From positions 434,001 through 498,000 of the forward strand of contig NZ_JAAQWN010000001.1 in assembly GCF_012985465.1 (NCBI RefSeq): a stretch of 64,000 nt of DNA, in the 5' to 3' direction. A program made the translations under genes and the position numbers. Shown piece after piece: positions 58,294 to 64,000 of the stretch. Below the pieces are notes generated by a model that saw nothing but the letters and a program-made list of their open reading frames with translations, made no database searches and was not told the origin of the DNA. The first letter of the stretch is position 1. Each line of letters begins with the position of its first letter. This DNA is from Pseudomonas sp. WS 5079 (lineage in GTDB: Bacteria; Pseudomonadota; Gammaproteobacteria; Pseudomonadales; Pseudomonadaceae).

Positions 58294-59589
58294 ATGACGA
58301 CCAAACTCGCCACCCGCCGCTGGTGGTACATCATGCCCATCGTGTTCATCACCTACAGCCTGGCGTACCTGGACCGCGCCAACTATGGCTTCGCCGCCGC
58401 CTCCGGGATGGCCGAAGACCTGATGATCACCCCGGGCATGTCCTCGCTGCTCGGCGCGCTGTTCTTCCTCGGCTACTTCTTCTTCCAGGTGCCGGGGGCG
58501 ATCTATGCCCAACGGCGCAGCGTCAAGAAGCTGATTTTTGTCAGCCTGATCCTCTGGGGCGGCCTGGCCACGCTGACCGGCATCGTGTCCAACGCCTACA
58601 TGCTGATTGCCATCCGCTTCCTGCTCGGGGTGGTCGAGGCCGCCGTGATGCCGGCGATGCTGGTGTACCTGTGCCATTGGTTCACCCGTGCCGAACGCTC
58701 GCGGGCCAATACCTTCCTGATCCTCGGCAACCCGGTGACCATGCTGTGGATGTCGGTGGTGTCCGGCTACCTGGTGCAGCATTACAGCTGGCGCTGGATG
58801 TTTATCATCGAAGGCCTGCCGGCGGTGTTCTGGGCCTTTATCTGGTGGCGCCTGGCCGATGAGCGCCCAGCCGATGCCAAGTGGCTGAACGCTGGCGAGA
58901 AGCACGACCTGGAAACCGCCCTGGCCGCCGAGCAGGTTGGGCTCAAGGCGGTGAAAAACTACGCCGAAGCGTTCCGCTCGCCACAGGTGATCATCCTCGC
59001 GCTGCAATTCTTTTGCTGGAGCATCGGCGTGTACGGCTTTGTGCTGTGGCTGCCGTCGATCCTCAAGGCCGGCTTGCAGATGGACATGGTCGAAGCCGGC
59101 TGGCTTTCGGCGTTGCCGTACCTGGCGGCGGTGATTGGCATGCTCGTGGTGTCCTGGGGCTCGGACAAGCTGCAAAAGCGTAAACGTTTCGTGTGGCCAC
59201 CGCTGCTGATCGCTTCCGTGGCGTTTTATGGCTCCTACCTGCTGGGGGCCGAGCATTTCTGGTGGTCCTACACCCTGCTGGTGATTGCTGGCGCCTGCAT
59301 GTATGCGCCCTACGGGCCGTTTTTTGCGATCGTCCCGGAAATCCTCCCGGCCAACGTTGCCGGGGGCGCCATGGCGCTGATCAACAGCATGGGCGCGCTG
59401 GGTTCGTTTGGCGGTTCGTACCTGGTGGGCTATCTCAACAGCAGCACCGGCTCGCCCGGTGCGTCCTACCTGCTGATGAGCGGCGCGTTGCTGCTGTCGG
59501 TGGTACTGACGATTTTTCTCAAGACCGGTGCCCGTGAGCCGTCCCCGGCAGCACCGTTGCACTCCCTGGATTTGAAGGTAAGAACCTGA
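58294..59589 (+). CDS. kguT: 2-ketogluconate transporter (MFS)
   Basis: A 431-residue major facilitator of the anion:cation symporter group with 12 hydrophobic segments. The N-terminus VFITYSLAYLDRANYGFAAA and the loop GLPAVFWAFIWWRLADERPADAKWL are typical of the KguT/PhtPht group. The ATG at 58294 has CAGGAG upstream; the longer frame to 58120 lies inside kguK. It imports 2-ketogluconate across the inner membrane. Its stop overlaps the start of kguD (ATGA-like one-base overlap). Confidence 0.93.
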   Translation: MTTKLATRRWWYIMPIVFITYSLAYLDRANYGFAAASGMAEDLMITPGMSSLLGALFFLGYFFFQVPGAIYAQRRSVKKLIFVSLILWGGLATLTGIVSNAYMLIAIRFLLGVVEAAVMPAMLVYLCHWFTRAERSRANTFLILGNPVTMLWMSVVSGYLVQHYSWRWMFIIEGLPAVFWAFIWWRLADERPADAKWLNAGEKHDLETALAAEQVGLKAVKNYAEAFRSPQVIILALQFFCWSIGVYGFVLWLPSILKAGLQMDMVEAGWLSALPYLAAVIGMLVVSWGSDKLQKRKRFVWPPLLIASVAFYGSYLLGAEHFWWSYTLLVIAGACMYAPYGPFFAIVPEILPANVAGGAMALINSMGALGSFGGSYLVGYLNSSTGSPGASYLLMSGALLLSVVLTIFLKTGAREPSPAAPLHSLDLKVRT

Positions 59590-60566
59590 TGAAAAAACAT
59601 GTCGTGCTGTACAAAAAACTCTCCGCGCCGCTGATGGCCCGCCTGCACGAGGCGGCCACCGTGACCCTGATCGAAAGCCTCGACGCCACGGGCCTGGCGC
59701 AACTGCGTGAGGCATTGCCCACCGCCCACGGCCTGCTGGGCGCCAGCCTGCGCCTGGATGCGCAACTGCTGGACCTGGCGCCGCGCCTGGAGGCAGTGGC
59801 CAGTGTTTCGGTGGGCGTCGATAACTACGACATCGACTACCTGACCCAACGCGGCATTTTGCTCAGCAACACCCCGGATGTGCTCACCGAAACCACCGCC
59901 GACACCGGCTTTGCCCTGATCCTCGCCACCGCCCGACGCGTGGTGGAGCTGGCCAACATGGTGCGCGCCGGCAACTGGAACCAGAACATCGGCCCGTTGC
60001 ACTTTGGCAGCGATGTACACGGCAAGACCCTGGGCATCATTGGCATGGGGCGCATTGGTGAAGCCCTGGCACAGCGCGGGCATTTTGGCTTTGGCATGCC
60101 GGTGATCTATCACAGCCACTCCCCCAAGCCTGCGGTGGAACAGCGCTTCGGCGCGCAATACCGCAGCTTGCCCGACCTGTTGCAGCAAGCCGACTTTGTA
60201 TGCCTGACCTTGCCGTTGACCGCCGAGACCCAGGGGCTGATTGGCGCCAGGGAATTCGCGCTCATGGGCCCGGAGACGATCTTTATCAACATCTCACGGG
60301 GCAAGGTGGTGGACGAGGCGGCGCTGGTAGAAGCCCTGCAACAGCGTACGATCCGCGCGGCGGGGCTGGATGTGTTCGAGCGCGAACCGTTGAACCATGA
60401 CTCGCCGCTGCTGCGCTTGAACAATGTAGTGGCGACGCCGCACATCGGCTCTGCCACCCATGAAACGCGGGAAGCGATGGCGCGGTGTGCCGTGGATAAT
60501 CTGCTGGCGGCACTGGCGGGAGAACGACCGAAAAACCTGGTCAATCCCAGCGTATGGAAAGCCTGA
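59589..60566 (+). CDS. kguD: 2-ketogluconate-6-phosphate reductase (D-isomer 2-hydroxyacid dehydrogenase family)
   Basis: A 325-residue GhrB-like reductase that converts 2-keto-6-phosphogluconate to 6-phosphogluconate, which enters the Entner-Doudoroff pathway. The NAD(P)-binding motif is TLGIIGMGRIGEALAQRG. The catalytic Arg is in INISRGKVVDEAAL, Glu in DVFEREPL, and His in ATPHIGSATHETREAM. It ends the operon; a REPIN array follows 25 bp later. Confidence 0.94.
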   Translation: MKKHVVLYKKLSAPLMARLHEAATVTLIESLDATGLAQLREALPTAHGLLGASLRLDAQLLDLAPRLEAVASVSVGVDNYDIDYLTQRGILLSNTPDVLTETTADTGFALILATARRVVELANMVRAGNWNQNIGPLHFGSDVHGKTLGIIGMGRIGEALAQRGHFGFGMPVIYHSHSPKPAVEQRFGAQYRSLPDLLQQADFVCLTLPLTAETQGLIGAREFALMGPETIFINISRGKVVDEAALVEALQQRTIRAAGLDVFEREPLNHDSPLLRLNNVVATPHIGSATHETREAMARCAVDNLLAALAGERPKNLVNPSVWKA

Positions 60567-60591
60567 CAGCTCGACCAAATGGCGTGTGCCA

Positions 60592-61116
60592 GCCACCGCC
60601 ATCGCGGGCAAGCCCGCTCCTACAGGGGATCTTCATCGGGACAGAAGTCTGGGCCACACCACCAATCAAATGTAGGAGCTGGCTTGCCTGCGATAGCGGT
60701 ATGCCAGCCACCACAAACAGTGGCTGAGCCACCGCCATCGCGGGCAAGCCCGTTCCTACAGGGGATCTTCATCGGGGCAGAAGTCTGGGCCACACCACCA
60801 ATCAAATGTAGGAGCAGGCTTGCCTGCGATAGCGGTATGCCAGCCACCGCAAACAGTGGCTGAGCCACCGCTATCGCGGGCAAGCCCGCTCCTACAGGGG
60901 ATCTTCATCGGGGCAGAAGTCTGGGCCACACCACCAATCACGTGTAGGAGCAGGCTTGCCTGCGATAGCGGTATGCCAGCCACCGCAAACAGTGGCTGAG
61001 CCACCGCCATCGCGGGCAAGCCCGCTCCTACAGGGGATGTTCGTCAGGGCAGAAGTTTGGGTCACACCACAAATCAGAGGTAGGAGCTGGCTTGCCTGCG
61101 ATAGCGGTATGCCAGG
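60592..61116. repeat. Tandem REPIN array, four units with 136-bp period
   Basis: The arm ATCGCGGGCAAGCCCG begins at 60601, 60737, 60873 and 61009, exactly 136 bp apart. The opposing arm TAGGAGCWGGCTTGCCTGCG follows about 70 bp later in each unit. Spacers alternate between one opening GGGGATCTTCATCGGG and one opening ATGCCAGCCACCGC. Small variations between units show they are distinct copies, not a misreading. The array fills the 568-bp gap between kguD and the chemoreceptor; I see no gene in it (the open frames are the repeats themselves). Confidence 0.92.
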
Positions 61117-61134
61117 CACCCAAGCCTTCCCTGC

Positions 61135-62760
61135 TTAGATAACAAACCGCGCCACCATCGCATTCAAATCCACTGCCAGGCGCGACAGTTCGTGACTGGC
61201 GGCGCTGGTCTGGTGGGCGCCGGCCGCCGATTGGGTGGCCAGGTCGCGGATGTTCACCAGGTTGCGGTCCACTTCGCGCGATACCTGGGCCTGTTCTTCG
61301 GACGCGCTGGCGATCACCAGGTTGCGCTCGTTGATCAGGCTGATGGACTGGGTGATCTGCTCCAGTGCCACACCCGCCGCGCGGGCCATTTCCAGGGTGC
61401 TTTGGGTGCGCTGGTTGCTCTGTTGCATGGACTGCACCGCCTCACCCGTGCCGTTCTGGATGCCGGCGACCATTTTTTCGATCTCCTGGGTCGACTGCTG
61501 GGTGCGGTGGGCCAGGGCGCGCACTTCATCGGCCACCACGGCAAACCCGCGCCCGGCTTCACCGGCGCGTGCGGCTTCGATGGCGGCGTTGAGGGCCAGC
61601 AGGTTGGTTTGTTCGGCAATCGCCCGAATAACATCCAGCACCTTGCCGATATCGCGGCCCTGGGTCGCCAGGCCTTCGATCAACACCGAGGTGTTCTGCA
61701 CGTCCTGGGTCATGGTCTGGATCGCGCCCACGGTTTCCACCACGCGGTCGCGCCCTTCCCGTGCGGCCTGGTTGGACTGGGTCGAGGCCTCGGAGGTGGA
61801 CACCGCATTACGCGCCACTTCTTCCACGGCAGCGGTCATTTCATTGACGGCGGTGGCGGCCTGGTCGATTTCATTGTTCTGCTGCTGCAAGCCCTTGGAG
61901 GCTTCCTCAGTCACCGCGCTCAGCTCTTCGGCGGCGGACGCCAATTGCGTCGCCGAGCCGGCGATATGCTGGATGGTCTGGCGCAGGTTGCCCTGCATGG
62001 TCGCCAGGGCACTGATCAGCCGCGCAGGCTCATCCTGGCCATCATCCTCAATAACCTTGCTCAGGTCGCCGCTGGAGATGGTCTCGGCGGCTGCCACCGC
62101 CTTGCGCAAGGGCGTGACAATGCTGCGGGTCAGCAGCCAGGCGAGCAATACGGTCATCAGTGCCGCGACCACCGACACCACGATTATCCCGCTGATCGCA
62201 TCGCGGTAGCTGCGCCCGGCGTCGTCCCCGGCCTGCTTGGCATCGGCAGCGTTGATCGCAATCAACTTGTTGAGCTGTTCACCCATCTGATCGGTGCCGT
62301 CCTTGATCCGGCTGTTGATCAGGGCCCGCATCTCCTCGACCTTGTTCTGCTGGGACAATGTCAGCATTTCAGCCTGGGCTTTAAGGTAGTTGTCCAACGT
62401 CACCGCAAAAGTCTTGTAAAGCGCCGCTTCTTCGGCGCCGGCCGGCATCGCGGCGTAACCCGCCTGGGCTTGGCGGGCCTTGTCGACCAGGACATCAATG
62501 CGCGCCTGGGCATCTTGCAGGGCGCCAGGCTCGCGGTTGACCAGCACCCGGAACGACAGAATGCGCAGGCGTAATACGCTCTCGGTCATATTGGCCAGGT
62601 AGCCGACACTCGGCAGCTGATTGGCGCCCATGTCCAGCGCGGCCTGGCGAATCAGGGTCATGCGGTTGACGGCAAACACCCCCAGAACAATCACAAGCAA
62701 CGCAATAAACGCAAAACCGAGAAACGCCCGAGGTGCGATATTCAAATTACGGAGGGACAT
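61135..62760 (-). CDS. Methyl-accepting chemotaxis protein with 4-helix-bundle ligand domain
   Basis: A 541-residue transmembrane receptor. TM1 is at residues 10-30 ([19 protein letters not shown]). The periplasmic part of about 150 residues is helical and typical of 4HB-MCP domains. TM2 ([21 protein letters not shown]) leads to a HAMP domain and then a cytoplasmic coiled coil whose tip has [20 protein letters not shown] and [14 protein letters not shown]. The ATG at 62760 starts the conserved region; ligand unknown. There is no C-terminal CheR/CheB-tethering pentapeptide. Confidence 0.92.
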   Translation of the reverse strand: MSLRNLNIAPRAFLGFAFIALLVIVLGVFAVNRMTLIRQAALDMGANQLPSVGYLANMTESVLRLRILSFRVLVNREPGALQDAQARIDVLVDKARQAQAGYAAMPAGAEEAALYKTFAVTLDNYLKAQAEMLTLSQQNKVEEMRALINSRIKDGTDQMGEQLNKLIAINAADAKQAGDDAGRSYRDAISGIIVVSVVAALMTVLLAWLLTRSIVTPLRKAVAAAETISSGDLSKVIEDDGQDEPARLISALATMQGNLRQTIQHIAGSATQLASAAEELSAVTEEASKGLQQQNNEIDQAATAVNEMTAAVEEVARNAVSTSEASTQSNQAAREGRDRVVETVGAIQTMTQDVQNTSVLIEGLATQGRDIGKVLDVIRAIAEQTNLLALNAAIEAARAGEAGRGFAVVADEVRALAHRTQQSTQEIEKMVAGIQNGTGEAVQSMQQSNQRTQSTLEMARAAGVALEQITQSISLINERNLVIASASEEQAQVSREVDRNLVNIRDLATQSAAGAHQTSAASHELSRLAVDLNAMVARFVI

Positions 62761-62994
62761 AGGAAAGCTCTCAAAGAGGGATGGCTGCGAGCGTCCTTGC
62801 CGCGACACGGTCACTTAGCGTCAACGCACCGAGATGACTGTTCGGCGCCACTGTTATAAGGGTTGTGTGGGCCTGTAAGAGGTATCGGCCGGCTTGAGGC
62901 TTTTTGCACAAACCGGAGAAATATATTTTCACACTTTTGACAGTGGGCGCTTTCTGGCATCCTGCGCCTCCATTTTCTGACCCGAGCACGTATC

Positions 62995-64000
62995 TTGTCT
63001 GACGCTCAAGCCCCCCGCCCCCGTTATAAATCGGACCTGATCTATGGTCTGGAAGACCGCCCGCACTTCACGGCGGCGATTTTTGCCGCCCTGCAGCATG
63101 TGCTCGCCAGCTTCGTCGGGATCATTACCCCGACCCTGATCGTCGGCGGCGTACTGGGCCTGGAAAGCGAAGTGCCCTACCTGGTCAGCATGGCGCTGTT
63201 CGTCTCCGGCCTGGGCACCTTTGTCCAGGCGCGACGTTTCGGCCCGGTGGGTTCGGGCTTGCTGTGCCTGCAAGGCACCAGCTTTTCCTTTATCAGCGTG
63301 ATCCTCAGTGCCGGCTTCATGGTCAAGGCCCGGGGCGGCGGCACCGAGGAGATTCTCTCGACGATCTTCGGCATCTGCTTCTTCGCCGCATTTATCGAAG
63401 TGGTGCTCAGCCAGTTCATCGGCAAATTGCGCAAGCTGATCACCCCGGTGGTGACCGGCACCATCATCACCTTGATGGGCCTGTCGCTGATCAAGGTCGC
63501 CGTGACCGACATGGCAGGCGGCTACGGTGCCGCGGACCTGGGCGCAGCGGGCAATATGGGGCTCGCAGCCCTGGTGCTGCTGACCATCGTGGTGCTCAAC
63601 CGCTTCAATAACCCGTTCCTGCGCCTGGGCTCGATTGTCATCGGCCTGACATTGGGGTTTGTGGTGGCCTGGTGGCTGGGGCGCGTCGACTTGGCGGCAT
63701 TGCCCCAAGTGCCGCTGATCAGCGTGCCGGTGCCGTTCAAGTACGGGTTCTCGTTCGACTGGGTGGCGTTTATCCCGGTGGCGGTGATCTTCCTGATTTC
63801 GCCCCTGGAAGCGGCCGGTGACCTGACCGCCAACTCGATGATTTCCCAGCAGCCGGTCAAGGGCCCGCTGTACATCAAACGCATCAAGTCCGGCCTGCTG
63901 GCGGACGGCCTGAACTCGGTGATGGCCGCTACCTTCAACAGCCTGCCGATGGTGACCTTCGCGCAGAACAACGGGGTGATCCAGTTGACCGGCGTGGCCA
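62995..64000 (+). CDS. NCS2-family purine (xanthine/urate-type) permease, partial (3' end outside window)
   Basis: The frame opens with TTG at 62995 (residues MSDAQAPRPRYKSDLIYGLEDRP) and stays open to the window edge, about 335 residues. No ATG is available upstream before an in-frame stop at 62938. The sequence has the NCS2 features: FTAAIFAALQHVLASFVGIITP at the N-terminus, SPLEAAGDLTANS (the catalytic acidic residue in TM8), and QNNGVIQLTG, which matches the NCS2 signature of XanQ/UacT-type xanthine or urate permeases rather than UraA. Proton-coupled uptake in the inner membrane is expected. TTTGACAG upstream is a possible -35 region. Confidence 0.88.
   Translation, partial: MSDAQAPRPRYKSDLIYGLEDRPHFTAAIFAALQHVLASFVGIITPTLIVGGVLGLESEVPYLVSMALFVSGLGTFVQARRFGPVGSGLLCLQGTSFSFISVILSAGFMVKARGGGTEEILSTIFGICFFAAFIEVVLSQFIGKLRKLITPVVTGTIITLMGLSLIKVAVTDMAGGYGAADLGAAGNMGLAALVLLTIVVLNRFNNPFLRLGSIVIGLTLGFVVAWWLGRVDLAALPQVPLISVPVPFKYGFSFDWVAFIPVAVIFLISPLEAAGDLTANSMISQQPVKGPLYIKRIKSGLLADGLNSVMAATFNSLPMVTFAQNNGVIQLTGVA

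Noticed and set aside
60592..61116. Regularly spaced repeats reminiscent of a CRISPR array
   Set aside because: The period is 136 bp, the spacers are themselves repeated, units alternate in orientation, and there are no cas genes; it is a REPIN array.
62933..62943. TTTTGACAG near the permease as another dyad
   Set aside because: The left half CTGTYA is missing; only the right half, which doubles as a -35-like hexamer, is present.

Overview
The window is a gene-dense, high-GC chromosomal segment that looks like a Pseudomonas of the P. fluorescens group. The reasons are a complete mannitol/arabitol cluster of the P. fluorescens type (mtlR and mtlEFGKDYZ), a muxABC-opmB efflux operon, a ptxS-kguEKTD 2-ketogluconate cluster with exact PtxS operators, a DUF1652 protein, sfnG, and many REP/REPIN-type palindromes. 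No rRNA, tRNA, CRISPR array or insertion sequence was found. The window cuts two genes: an MHYT-GGDEF regulator at the left edge and an NCS2 purine permease at the right edge.

Layout. 1-10.2 kb: truncated cyclic-di-GMP protein, then muxABC-opmB (minus strand, 4-bp overlaps). 10.4-13.4 kb: tpx, a glycosyltransferase, and the AraC-type activator mtlR. 13.4-17.6 kb: an accessory pair between mtlR and the mtl operon, made of a 1255-residue Ig-repeat-like protein and a convergent small lipoprotein with a peritrophin-like cysteine pattern. 17.8-26.1 kb: the mtl operon. 26.3-38.4 kb: an autotransporter, aquaporin, small proteins, ecotin, a short threonine dehydratase behind a well-formed candidate attenuator, a ParD-like protein coupled to a methionine aminopeptidase, a CorA-like / RimK-like / GNAT-C39 cluster, and sfnG. 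38.6-48.5 kb: TSUP exporter, NudC, dienoyl-CoA isomerase, an RstAB-like two-component system divergent from an RND pump, and a DUF1345 protein. 48.5-55.3 kb: a second accessory island with an orphan 153-residue protein, a pertactin-like autotransporter and two more large secretion-signal-less proteins. 55.3-60.6 kb: ptxS-kguEKTD. 60.6-61.1 kb: a tandem REPIN array with a 136-bp period. Then a chemoreceptor and the truncated permease.

The most interesting pattern is a 16-bp dyad, CTGTYA-N4-TGACAG, found upstream of four unrelated-looking accessory transcripts (at 13376, 17628, 48563 and 55267). It lies 60-101 bp before the start codons and is base-for-base identical in two of them. It fits the loose CT-N12-AG symmetry of Pseudomonas lux-type boxes. 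It suggests that the Ig-repeat-like proteins, the peritrophin-like lipoprotein and the 153-residue protein form one co-regulated but dispersed system. The second strong observation is the ilvA leader: a short peptide with clustered Ile/Thr codons overlaps mutually exclusive antiterminator and terminator stems.
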